From: Planctomycetaceae bacterium
Lineage (GTDB): Bacteria; Planctomycetota; Planctomycetia; Planctomycetales; Planctomycetaceae
Assembly: GCA_018699955.1 (NCBI GenBank)
Contig: JABISG010000022.1
Location: forward strand, 1-64,000
DNA length: 64,000 nucleotides
Direction of reading: 5' to 3'
The position numbers and the translations under genes were made by a program. Under the pieces are notes generated by a model. The model was not told the origin of the DNA. It did not search any database and worked only from the letters and a program-made list of their open reading frames with translations. Shown here piece by piece: positions 26,741-35,074 of this stretch; within the stretch, counting starts at the first letter, position 1, and each line of letters opens with the position of its first letter.

Positions 26741-27964
26741 ATGAAATACGTTCTCATTATCCCCGACGGAGCCGCCGACGAGCCGCAGGACTCGCTTGGA
26801 AATCGTACACCGTTACAAGCTGCGCAAACGCCGGCGATGGACGCCGTTGCCCAAATGGGAAGCGTCGGGCAGGCCGACAACGTCCCGCTCAACATGACGC
26901 CCGGTAGCGACGTCGGCACGATGAGCCTGTTCGGTTACGATCCGCACCGCTTCCACACCGGCCGCGCACCGTTGGAAGCCGCCGCGCAGGGAATCGAACT
27001 CGGCCCCGACGATTGGGCCGTTCGCTGCAACCTGGTGACGGTGGCCGACGGCGTGATGAAGAGTTTCACCGCCGGCCAGATTCCCAGTGAACTTGGCAAG
27101 GAACTCATCGGATTGATGCAGGCCGAAACGTCCGGCGATGCACATTGGAAGTTTCACACAGGTGTCAGTTATCGCAACCTGCTCCTCTACCGCGCCAACG
27201 GCACGTCCGCACCGTTGTCAGTAGAAACGCAAACGTTCCCTCCACACGACATCACCGACAAACCAATTGCCGGGTTTCTGCCGCAAGGCCCGGGGGCCGA
27301 TGTACTGAATCGGTTAATGGACCGCAGCGCAGAATTATTTGCAACATCGCCGCCCAATTGCGAACGCATCACACGCGGTGAACTGCCGGCCACGCAGGTC
27401 TGGTTATGGGGTGAAGGTTGCCGACCCGCGTTGACGCCTTTCGCCGAGCGCTTTGGCGTCCGCGCAGGCGTGATCACCGCCGTCGATTTGCTGCGTGGAA
27501 TTGGCCGGCTGCTGGGTTGGGGAATCATCGAAGTCCCCGGCGCGACCGGTTATCTCGACACCGATTACGCGGCCAAAGCACGTTATGCGATCGAAGCGTT
27601 GGGCGAATTGGATTTTGTCGTCGTCCACGTCGAAGCAACAGACGAGGCGTCGCACGAAGGAGATGCAGCCGCCAAAGTCGAAGCGCTCGAGCGCATTGAC
27701 GAGGACATCGTGGCCCCGGTTCACGCTTGGCTCAAGCAGCAGGGCGACTACCGGCTGCTCGTCTCGCCCGATCACCCAACACTGCTGAGAACGAAAACGC
27801 ACAGTCACGGTTACGTGCCGTTTGCCGCGTGCGGTCGGGACATTGATGCGGACGTCGCCCAAACCTACGACGAAGTCACTGCGGCCGACGCATCGGCGAT
27901 CAAATTCGATGCCGGCTGCGATTTGATGCCGTGGTTTCTTAGTCGAGGCGAGCGGGGGGCGTAA
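26741..27964 (+). CDS. apgM: 2,3-bisphosphoglycerate-independent phosphoglycerate mutase, ApgM type
   Basis: About 407 residues, alkaline-phosphatase superfamily enzyme that interconverts 3- and 2-phosphoglycerate; the family also contains homoserine-kinase-like members. Key motifs: YVLIIPDGAADEP (metal Asp), NMTPGSDVGTMSLFGYDP (catalytic Ser in PGSD), HTGRAPLEAAAQGIEL, GVITAVDLLRGIGRLLG, VHVEATDEASHEGD and SPDHPTLLRTKTHSHG. ATG 26741 follows a perfect palindrome by only 8 bases and has no free Shine-Dalgarno site; the open frame extends through the palindrome but does not resemble the family there. Confidence 0.92.
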   Translation: MKYVLIIPDGAADEPQDSLGNRTPLQAAQTPAMDAVAQMGSVGQADNVPLNMTPGSDVGTMSLFGYDPHRFHTGRAPLEAAAQGIELGPDDWAVRCNLVTVADGVMKSFTAGQIPSELGKELIGLMQAETSGDAHWKFHTGVSYRNLLLYRANGTSAPLSVETQTFPPHDITDKPIAGFLPQGPGADVLNRLMDRSAELFATSPPNCERITRGELPATQVWLWGEGCRPALTPFAERFGVRAGVITAVDLLRGIGRLLGWGIIEVPGATGYLDTDYAAKARYAIEALGELDFVVVHVEATDEASHEGDAAAKVEALERIDEDIVAPVHAWLKQQGDYRLLVSPDHPTLLRTKTHSHGYVPFAACGRDIDADVAQTYDEVTAADASAIKFDAGCDLMPWFLSRGERGA

Positions 27965-28072
27965 GCCCTCTGATGCGTATTGCGTTCGAGCGCATTCACA
28001 TCATCGGGAAAATCAGCCGGCTGACGTCGGCCGCTCGCCCTCCAACCAACAATCTGGCGACCAGGCGATTCG

Positions 28073-29185
28073 ATGATGACCCAACAAGTCTCCGCTCTCA
28101 ACACGATCGATTCATCGTGGCTGCAGCGTTTTCGGCGCAACCTTCGCCGCTGGCACGAAAAGCACGGTCGCGATCTTCCCTGGCGAAACATCGGCGAACC
28201 CTATCGCGTCTGGATCAGCGAGATCATGCTGCAGCAGACAACGGTGGTGGCAGTCGTTCCCTATTTCAACCGATTCCTGGATCGCTTCCCAACAATCCGG
28301 TCGCTTGCCGCCGCGGACGAAAATGAAGTGCTGCGGCACTGGGAAGGGTTGGGGTATTACAGCCGCGCACGCAACATTCACAAAACGGCACAACAACTCG
28401 TTGAATTAAACGGCGGCGAGTTTCCATGCGACGTCAAGCAATTGCAGCAGTTGCCTGGTATTGGCCGATACACGGCCGGCGCGATCGCGTCGTTCGCCTT
28501 CGATCGGCCTGCACCAATCGTTGAGGCCAATACGCTGCGGCTGTATTGCCGTCTGGTGGGTTATGCCGACGATCCACGCACGGCAGCGGGACAACGACTG
28601 TTGTGGGAATTTGCCGAGCGATTGCTGCCGCGAAAATCATCCGGTCGTTTCAATCAGGCGTTGATGGATTTGGGTGCAACACGTTGTACGCCGACCAAGC
28701 CCGATTGCGCGACATGCCCTGTTCGTAGTTGTTGCAGGGCGGTTGCCGAGGGTTCGCAGGATTCAATACCGATGAAGGCCGTTCGGCCGCAGATCACCAA
28801 CATTGCCGAAGCCGTCGTCGCCGTTCGCCGTAACGGGCGATATTTATTGCGCCAAATTCCCGATGGCCGCCGCTGGGCCGGCTTGTGGGACTTTGTTCGC
28901 TTCCCGCTTGATGGTCATACGTCGTCGAAGTCGCCTCAACTGAGCGAAATTTCATCACGGCTGACCGAAGCAAGTGGGCTGATCGCGGAGATTGGTCCGC
29001 GGTTGGCGAAAATCAACCACAGCGTGACCCGCTACCGCATCCAGTTGTTCTGTTTTCCTGCGACCTATCATTCCGGAGTCACGCCGCGCACATCGACACA
29101 CCGCTGGGTCTCTCCGAAACAGTTCGCCGATTACCCGCTATCCGTCACCGGCCGCCAATTTGCCGACCTGTTAGTGGGTTCGTAG
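28073..29185 (+). CDS. mutY: A/G-specific adenine DNA glycosylase MutY
   Basis: Removes adenine opposite 8-oxoguanine. 370 residues. The glycosylase domain has WISEIMLQQTTV (with the conserved Glu), LPGIGRYTAGAIASFAF (helix-hairpin-helix) and the [4Fe-4S] set C-x6-C-x2-C-x5-C in CTPTKPDCATCPVRSCC. A Nudix-like C-terminal domain follows (NGRYLLRQIPDGRRWAGLWDFVRFP). Where E. coli MutY has the catalytic Asp in LDGNVKRV, this protein reads VEANTLRL (Glu about residue 151). Starts ATG ATG at 28073. It follows apgM by about 110 bases. Confidence 0.93.
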   Translation: MMTQQVSALNTIDSSWLQRFRRNLRRWHEKHGRDLPWRNIGEPYRVWISEIMLQQTTVVAVVPYFNRFLDRFPTIRSLAAADENEVLRHWEGLGYYSRARNIHKTAQQLVELNGGEFPCDVKQLQQLPGIGRYTAGAIASFAFDRPAPIVEANTLRLYCRLVGYADDPRTAAGQRLLWEFAERLLPRKSSGRFNQALMDLGATRCTPTKPDCATCPVRSCCRAVAEGSQDSIPMKAVRPQITNIAEAVVAVRRNGRYLLRQIPDGRRWAGLWDFVRFPLDGHTSSKSPQLSEISSRLTEASGLIAEIGPRLAKINHSVTRYRIQLFCFPATYHSGVTPRTSTHRWVSPKQFADYPLSVTGRQFADLLVGS

Positions 29186-29205
29186 TGACAGTTTTCGGGG
29201 GCGAT

Positions 29206-29276
29206 CCAGCCCGCAGCGCAAGCAAGGGTTTGAAACACGATTGCACCACGAAACCCTTGCTTGCGCAACGGGCTGG
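29206..29276. repeat. Diverged family B palindrome, 26-base arms
   Basis: Arms 29206-29231 and 29251-29276 match with two mismatches; the core CGCAAGCAAGGGTTT recalls the CGCAAGCGAAGG of family B. The rest of the roughly 300-base gap to the next gene holds no gene; a TATACT box at 29388 has no good -35 partner. Confidence 0.7.
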
Positions 29277-29492
29277 TAACGCTTCTGGATGGTATACTGG
29301 GATTGTCGAGAGAAATTCCCAATGTTTTCTGCTTGACACACGACTTTTTTTCGAGCAATGCTGTCCCCTAACCGAAACCAATAGGTATATACTGTGGTTA
29401 GTGGTTGCGTGGTCGGTGCGCAATTTTTGCGGGTTAGTTGACGTTTGTTTGGCGATTGTTGATTGTTGCCGCTGGTTTGCGTTAACAGTGGA

Positions 29493-30626
29493 ATGAGCAT
29501 CGCCGAAATTGAAACACCGCCCCGTAGCGGACCACGGTTTGCGGAACCGATCGATATTCCTGCCGGATGGCCGAGAATGACGTTCGACACAACAACTGAT
29601 CTCGCATCGAGCGAATCGCCGTCTTCATTAACGACGGACGGCGAGCCGGTCTTCCTCGAATTGGACGAGGCCGAAGGTGCGCCCCCTGCAGAAGAAGTTG
29701 CCGAAACTGCGGCACCCGGTTGGTTCAGCCGCAAGCGGGCCAAATCCAAAAAGCCTGCTAAGTCGAACGGAAAACGCGCTGCAAAGAAACTGCTCCCGGC
29801 GATTGCCGTTCGTCCGGAAGACCAACCCGGGACGATGTGGCAAGAACCGACGTTGCTCGAAAAGCTGACATACCTGTTCCGCGGTGACCCGATCGCGCAG
29901 GAAGGCGAGTCGGTCGAGAACCCGGGATATCAGCGATTTAAGCGTCTGCTCGCTTTCGCGTTCACCGGGTACGGTGTCTCGTTGATCTTGCATACGCTGG
30001 TTACGGCCGCGCTGGCGTTCATTGTTGTCGAAGCGGCGCAGTCCAACGATTTCTCGCTGTTGCTTTCCGATGCCAACAACGAGGTCATCGAATTCGACAA
30101 CATTGACACGACGCTCGAAATGGCCGGCGGTGCGGAAGAGCAACTGAAACTGCCGCAGATGCAGGTGGTTGATATTCAAGGTCCCGAAACCGTGCGGCCA
30201 ACCCTTCCCGAGGAGTTGCGGCCCACGCTGAATGCCGTTGGCAGCGGTGACGGCGGCGCGGACGGCGATGGAAAAGGACTTGGCTTCTCCATGCCCAAGA
30301 GCGGCAAAGCGATTACCAAAGGCAGCTTCACTGTTTGGACGGTTCCCGAAGATCCAGCACCGGGGCAAAACTACCTCATCATCATTCAGGTGAAGTTGCC
30401 CAAAAAAATCACGCGTTACCGCCGCAGCGATCTCAAAGGGACGGTCGTTGGAACGGACGGATACAGGCAGTACATTCCGGGTGTACGGCGCGGTTATCTG
30501 CCCGTGAAAGAAAACAAGGCGCAACTGGCAATTTTCGTCCCCGCTGCCGCCAGCCTCGTCCGCGACAGAATCGAAGTCAGCTCAAGAATCCTCAAAGAAA
30601 AGCAGAAGCTCGAAATCGAGTTCTGA
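29493..30626 (+). CDS. Hypothetical one-TM protein of planctomycete type
   Basis: About 377 residues. A polar, acidic then Lys-rich N-terminal half (RKRAKSKKPAKSNGKRAAKK) leads to one hydrophobic helix (YGVSLILHTLVTAALAFIVVE, about residue 165), a Gly/Asp-rich linker (GSGDGGADGDGKG) and a C-terminal domain with beta-rich sequence NYLIIIQVKLPKKITRYRRSDL...FVPAAASLVRDRIEVSS. Topology suggests cytoplasmic basic head and exported domain. ATG 29493 (MSIAEIETPP) was taken. I do not recognise the fold. Convergent with the large repeat gene. Confidence 0.72.
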   Translation: MSIAEIETPPRSGPRFAEPIDIPAGWPRMTFDTTTDLASSESPSSLTTDGEPVFLELDEAEGAPPAEEVAETAAPGWFSRKRAKSKKPAKSNGKRAAKKLLPAIAVRPEDQPGTMWQEPTLLEKLTYLFRGDPIAQEGESVENPGYQRFKRLLAFAFTGYGVSLILHTLVTAALAFIVVEAAQSNDFSLLLSDANNEVIEFDNIDTTLEMAGGAEEQLKLPQMQVVDIQGPETVRPTLPEELRPTLNAVGSGDGGADGDGKGLGFSMPKSGKAITKGSFTVWTVPEDPAPGQNYLIIIQVKLPKKITRYRRSDLKGTVVGTDGYRQYIPGVRRGYLPVKENKAQLAIFVPAAASLVRDRIEVSSRILKEKQKLEIEF

Positions 30627-30633
30627 GATCGAT

Positions 30634-30655
30634 CCCACGGGACGCAACCCGTGGG
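30634..30655. repeat. Family D palindrome (CCCACGGG...CCCGTGGG)
   Basis: Eight-base arms around ACGCAA, followed by GCTTTGGGA. It lies between two convergent genes. Confidence 0.75.
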
Positions 30656-30680
30656 CTTTGGGACAGCCCTGCCGGGGAAG

Positions 30681-33347
30681 TTACCGTTTAGCGGGAAGCT
30701 TCTTTTCCAACTCCGCAAATCGGCTGCGCAACTCATCGCCGCCTAAAGCCGGGTACAGCAGTCGCGTTACCGCCAGCAGCTTGCGACATTCGTCGTGTTC
30801 CTTGAGTGCGAACAAGCACCACACCACCTGATACCGCGCACTCATCCATGCCGGCTCGCCGGCTCGCTCCATCGACTCTAGTTTCCGCCATTGGGTTTTG
30901 GCGTTCAGCAGACATTCCCGTGTCCCGCAGTCGGTCAACAGTTCGGCCACCGTTTTCAACAGCCGCCGATCTTTGGGGGTTTGCGACAACAACGATTCGT
31001 AGACTTTGATCGCCTCAGTCGATCGCCCCGTGGCGACGTATGCTTGCCCCAAACAATGATCGAGCCGTTTCTGCTCGGTCGGCTTCAACTCGTTTCGACG
31101 GCGATCCAGTTCTTGGGCTGCATCAAATTGCAGCTTGCCCATTTCATTTCGCGTCTTCGTATCGGCGTTGGCGGTCAACTCGCTTAACCCGTCGAGGATT
31201 CCCAGCACATCGCGGGCATCCGCATCGGCAAGCGTTTCGATCAGTGATTTCGCCTCGTCAAATCGGCCACCGCCGGCCAATGTGACAATCCGCAATTGTG
31301 TCGCCGCCTGATACAGCAGCTTCCAGCGCCTTTTGACGACATCCGTTTCCGCGGCCGGATCGCTCTGCTGCTCTCGCATTTGGCGAATTCGTGACGCTTC
31401 GATCAGGTCGAGTAACTTCGCTCCCCGGCGATAGTCGGGCCGTGCGCGGTTCAGGCAGATTCTCGCGAATCGCAGGCAAACTTCCGTCTGCTCGATGCCG
31501 AGCGGCGACTGCTGGTTGGCGTAGACCGATGTCATCGTCGCCAGCCGTGCAATTGCGTCGTTCTCCCATGTTTCAATCGGGCGTTCCAATTCGCGGACCC
31601 GATCGAGAATTTTTTCGTAACATCGCGCGACGGCCACTTCGGCCAACGGGCCGCGTCGATGATCGACGGGAATCTCTCGATACAGTTTCAGCGCTCGCGT
31701 GACTTGCAGCCGGCGTTCTTCCAGTGACGCGAGCATCCACGTCGCCTCTGCCATCGTTTCATGTTTCGGGTAACCCGTTCGATGCCGCACGAGAGCATTG
31801 GTGTATTTCTCCCGTCGCAACTTCGTTCGTTTTTGCTCGTAGGCTCTACCCAGGCTGTACGCCGACAACAGGTGAGCCGTCGCTGCACGGGAGTCCTTGG
31901 GAAACCGGTTGGCTAACTGCTCAAAACCCTCCGCAGCTGCGTTGAAGTTCTTCGACTGAAGTTGCACCGATGCCCGTGTGTAACCAATCTCCATCGCGAT
32001 TTCGTCGTTGTCGCCGCGCTCTGCCGTTTCGTATGCGCGGCCGTACGCTTCAACGGCTTCATCGATCCGACCCGCGCTGTAGTTCGATCTCGCTTCCCGC
32101 ACGACGGTTGCCAATTCCACGCCGTAACGTTTTGTTTCCCGCATCGTCTCGACCAGCAGTCGGCAACGGTACGCCCAGAACCCGCCGACTTCCGCTTCCG
32201 CCCGGTCGGCATGTGCTTCAATCTGCTCCGTCAATTGTGTGGCGAGATCGTCCTGTTTTCGTCCCTCGGCTACAGCCCACAGCGATGAGAGCGCCTCGAT
32301 TTGCAGATACTGTAATTCGCCTGGTAATCGCAATCGTTCGACTCGATACCGTGACAACAATTGGGCGGCATCGGTTGCACGATCTTCGTCGAGCATCAAG
32401 CGGGCTTCGACCGCTTTCATTCGGTCGAGCAATTCGCGGGCGGAATTCTCCGACTGCATCGACTTTAAGACGGCTGCCGTTTGCTTTCGATCACCTCGCA
32501 TGCGGCTCGACTCGGCCATCAACAGACGGCTGTCGAGTGTGAGCGCCTGCTCGGCCGACCGTTTTGCCAATCGACTCAGCCACGACTCCGCCTCCATTAG
32601 CGTTGCCACCCGATCGGGTGAGCCGGCTGGATCGAGCTTCGCCCGCTCGACGAGCGCCTGGCCGATCTGGAATCCCAAGTGATTCGTCAGCGACCGCAAC
32701 TCATACGGCGAGAGCGCATCTGCGTCGGCACTGCGCCGCCGCCCTGTTTTTCGCAATTGTTCAGCGGCTTCCTTTTCCGATTCCTTCAATTGCAATATCG
32801 CTTGATCGAAGGCGGCAACCGCTCGTGGCTTCAACGTCTCGTCGTAGGGAAACAATTCAACCTGCCAGCGCAGATGCTCGCCCTGTGCCGCCAGTGAAAG
32901 CGCTCGCTGCGTTTGCAATAACAGCCGCCGCGGATTCTGCGGGCTGCTCTTGAGCAACTCATCGATTGCGGCCGTCGCTCGCTGCCACAATTCGGTTTGC
33001 TCTTGGCCCGAGGTAAATCGGGCATGCTCCGACAACGTCCGCGACAGTTCAATCGTCAACTGCGTGCGCCGACCCTGCGACAGTTTTCCTTCCGACAGCC
33101 GCGACAGGCAATAGCCTTCGGCCAGACTGAACAATCGCCGCTGCCGTAACTGTGCGAAGTACTTTGTTGTCGAGTCATCAGCCGCCGACGAAACCGTGGT
33201 CGCCGTTAGACAGAACGCCATCGCAAATAGGAGAACCTGGCAGATTCTCCGTAGGTGGGTGCCAGTGGCACCCGATCCCTCAATGACGATCCGGCGCGGC
33301 GCTGCGACATGCTTCGTTTGCCACCTGATTGCGCGCAAGTGTTCCAT
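30681..33347 (-). CDS. Large secreted helical-repeat (TPR-like) protein
   Basis: About 888 residues. After about 38 residues comes a hydrophobic export segment (ICQVLLFAMAFCLTATTVSSAA). The rest is almost wholly alpha-helical with TPR-like pairs, e.g. AVEAYGRAYETAERGDNDEIAMEIGYTRA, AAEGFEQLANRFPKDSRAATAHLLSAYSLG and AIKVYESLLSQTPKDRRLLKTVAELL. Such proteins act as scaffolds in the envelope; the partner is unknown. ATG 33347 was preferred to the far longer Ser-rich open frame, which reads through a repeat. It follows the ECF sigma gene by 91 bases on the same strand. Confidence 0.78.
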   Translation of the reverse strand: MEHLRAIRWQTKHVAAPRRIVIEGSGATGTHLRRICQVLLFAMAFCLTATTVSSAADDSTTKYFAQLRQRRLFSLAEGYCLSRLSEGKLSQGRRTQLTIELSRTLSEHARFTSGQEQTELWQRATAAIDELLKSSPQNPRRLLLQTQRALSLAAQGEHLRWQVELFPYDETLKPRAVAAFDQAILQLKESEKEAAEQLRKTGRRRSADADALSPYELRSLTNHLGFQIGQALVERAKLDPAGSPDRVATLMEAESWLSRLAKRSAEQALTLDSRLLMAESSRMRGDRKQTAAVLKSMQSENSARELLDRMKAVEARLMLDEDRATDAAQLLSRYRVERLRLPGELQYLQIEALSSLWAVAEGRKQDDLATQLTEQIEAHADRAEAEVGGFWAYRCRLLVETMRETKRYGVELATVVREARSNYSAGRIDEAVEAYGRAYETAERGDNDEIAMEIGYTRASVQLQSKNFNAAAEGFEQLANRFPKDSRAATAHLLSAYSLGRAYEQKRTKLRREKYTNALVRHRTGYPKHETMAEATWMLASLEERRLQVTRALKLYREIPVDHRRGPLAEVAVARCYEKILDRVRELERPIETWENDAIARLATMTSVYANQQSPLGIEQTEVCLRFARICLNRARPDYRRGAKLLDLIEASRIRQMREQQSDPAAETDVVKRRWKLLYQAATQLRIVTLAGGGRFDEAKSLIETLADADARDVLGILDGLSELTANADTKTRNEMGKLQFDAAQELDRRRNELKPTEQKRLDHCLGQAYVATGRSTEAIKVYESLLSQTPKDRRLLKTVAELLTDCGTRECLLNAKTQWRKLESMERAGEPAWMSARYQVVWCLFALKEHDECRKLLAVTRLLYPALGGDELRSRFAELEKKLPAKR

Positions 33348-33407
33348 GCTGGTGACCATAGGGCAAACCAAACGATCAGGGCAAGAGGAAGAACTGCTCC
33401 GTTCGGT

Positions 33408-33429
33408 CCCACGGGGCTCAGCCCGTAGG
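33408..33429. repeat. Family D palindrome, imperfect
   Basis: CCCACGGG with CCCGTAGG around GCTCAG, followed by GCTTTGCGG. Between the sigma factor and repeat-protein genes. Confidence 0.65.
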
Positions 33430-33438
33430 CTTTGCGGG

Positions 33439-34083
33439 TCAATCGACGATGATGCCGAAGTCGGCCGGGTTGAAGTCGCGCAGGCGTGCTCGCTCGCCTG
33501 CTTCGCGGAGCTTGCTGACGACGAAGTGCTTGTGATTGGCGACTGCCTGTTCGGTGATGTCGAGCCGTCGCGCCGCATCCTTGTTGGGCATGCCCAGCGA
33601 AAACAGCAATTCGATGCACATCAGCCGCTCGAATTCGCGGCGATCGGTCCAGCGTGCAATTAACTCGCGCAGACAGTCGGCAATCACGAGGCGTTCGGCT
33701 GTCCGTCCTTCACCGCTGCGCATCAGGCTTGAAGCTCGACGCGCAGTGCCGACCGGATCGATCGCCTTGCCCTGCGAATCGGGTAGAAACAGCGACATCG
33801 CCGGTCGCCTGCCTTCACGCCGTAAGACGTCGATCAGCTTGTGAGCGGCGATCGAGAACAGATACGATTCCAGCGGCGTATTCTCGTCGTAATTTGGCAG
33901 GCTGACGAGAAACCCCATGAAGGTTTCCTGCACAACGTCCTCGCTGGTCGCGCGGTTTCTCAGCCGGCTTTCGACGAATGCCAGCAGACGTCCCTCGTAA
34001 CGTTCGATGCAATCCTGCCACGCTTCGGATTCTCCCTGCCGAATGCGGGCAACCAACAGGCGATCGGCTTCATCGGCGGGCAT
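33439..34083 (-). CDS. ECF-type RNA polymerase sigma factor
   Basis: 214 residues. Region 2 is clear: YEGRLLAFVESRLRNRATSEDVVQETFMGFLVSLPNY and the helix ENTPLESYLFSIAAHKLIDVLRRE that opens and reads the -10. After an unusually long linker (about 45 residues) region 4 reads GMPNKDAARRLDITEQAVANHKHFVVSKLRE for -35 recognition. It belongs to a divergent planctomycete ECF type and lies in one run with a kinase gene, echoing reported kinase-linked ECF groups of this phylum. No anti-sigma gene of standard type is adjacent. No obvious Shine-Dalgarno. Confidence 0.88.
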   Translation of the reverse strand: MPADEADRLLVARIRQGESEAWQDCIERYEGRLLAFVESRLRNRATSEDVVQETFMGFLVSLPNYDENTPLESYLFSIAAHKLIDVLRREGRRPAMSLFLPDSQGKAIDPVGTARRASSLMRSGEGRTAERLVIADCLRELIARWTDRREFERLMCIELLFSLGMPNKDAARRLDITEQAVANHKHFVVSKLREAGERARLRDFNPADFGIIVD

Positions 34084-34180
34084 AGGAATTGACTATTGGG
34101 AACTGAGTATTGACGATTGGAAACTCTTGGTGGACTGCTGCAGTTTGAATAATCAATAGTCAATACTCAATCGTCAATCC
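34084..34180. repeat. Inverted copies of a GAGTATTGACGATTG-type motif
   Basis: Two oppositely oriented blocks (about 34089-34120 and 34149-34178) each contain GAGTATTGAC and GAC(T/G)ATTG words. Together they form an imperfect hairpin in the 97 bases between the membrane-protein and sigma-factor genes. It could attenuate transcription into the sigma gene. Confidence 0.5.
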
Positions 34181-35074
34181 CTAAATGAGTGGCAGGAATG
34201 CGGCGAGTCCGAGTCCGCCGGCAACAATGAGCGACACCGATGCCAATTTCAACCGTCGCCGGTAGTTCCCACTGGTCAGCATATCGAGCCGCAGGTACGT
34301 TGCCGCGGTTCCCAGCATCAAGGTGATGAAGCCAAGCAGCCCGCCCAGAATCCACAGCCGGCCATCGACAATTTGACTTCGCCAAATCGGAAAGACGGCG
34401 TCTCTCACGTTGTCAGACAATTCCACCTGATGGTAAACGCGCACGACGGAAAAGTCGTTGACGCCGGTGCTTCGCTGGATTGGTTCGACAAACGTCTTCT
34501 TCACCGCTTCTCTTTTTACCAGCGAGCGATACAGTATCCAACGGCCTTGCGCGTTGTGCGTTTGTTGAAAATCGGCGCGGACAAGTTGTATGGCTTCTTG
34601 CAGGGCGTCCTCCCGGGCGCGCTGCTCTTGGGGGAATTGCTGGCTTTGCACAACCACCAGACGTCGCGATCCCTCGGTGACATTGCCAGCGTCAACCCAT
34701 GTGGGATGTTTAGGCTCTGCCGCAACCTCTTCGGTGTTGAACGGCGGATGTGGTGACTCATCCTCACCCTCAGCGAAGTCTGGCAGCGATGACTCATCCA
34801 CATTCGCCGTTGCGATCTGATGCGATTCATCGTGGCCCCTTGGCCTGGGCTGGCTGGAACTGAAAAACCAAAGCACCGGCAATGCAACGACAACACAGAC
34901 GGCGGCGATTGGAAGCAGCCAGATGAGGCCCAACAAATGCGAAGCCGCACCGCCGACGGAGATTCGCTTGCCACGTTCTTTCAGGAACGTGTGAACGCCG
35001 ATGCCGACCGCCATGACAATCAGGCCGGCTGCCAGCAGGGGAATTGCCATCGAGTAATCAGGCGTTTGAACCAT
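34181..35074 (-). CDS. Hypothetical four-helix membrane protein of the signalling cluster
   Basis: 297 residues. Two N-terminal hydrophobic helices (IPLLAAGLIVMAVGIGVHTFL and GLIWLLPIAAVCVVVALPVL), an acidic exported or cytoplasmic middle domain of about 160 residues, and two C-terminal helices (LWILGGLLGFITLMLGTA, ASVSLIVAGGLGLAAFLPL). An AGGAGG site 6 bases before ATG 35074 lies inside the end of the kinase gene, and the two genes overlap by 17 bases, so translation is probably coupled. No family recognised. It may be the sensor or anchor of the kinase or sigma factor, an inference from position only. Confidence 0.78.
   Translation of the reverse strand: MVQTPDYSMAIPLLAAGLIVMAVGIGVHTFLKERGKRISVGGAASHLLGLIWLLPIAAVCVVVALPVLWFFSSSQPRPRGHDESHQIATANVDESSLPDFAEGEDESPHPPFNTEEVAAEPKHPTWVDAGNVTEGSRRLVVVQSQQFPQEQRAREDALQEAIQLVRADFQQTHNAQGRWILYRSLVKREAVKKTFVEPIQRSTGVNDFSVVRVYHQVELSDNVRDAVFPIWRSQIVDGRLWILGGLLGFITLMLGTAATYLRLDMLTSGNYRRRLKLASVSLIVAGGLGLAAFLPLI

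Noticed and set aside
33348-33578. The Ser-rich N-terminal extension of the large repeat protein
   Set aside because: It reads through a family D repeat and the end of the sigma gene; the signal sequence begins after ATG 33347.
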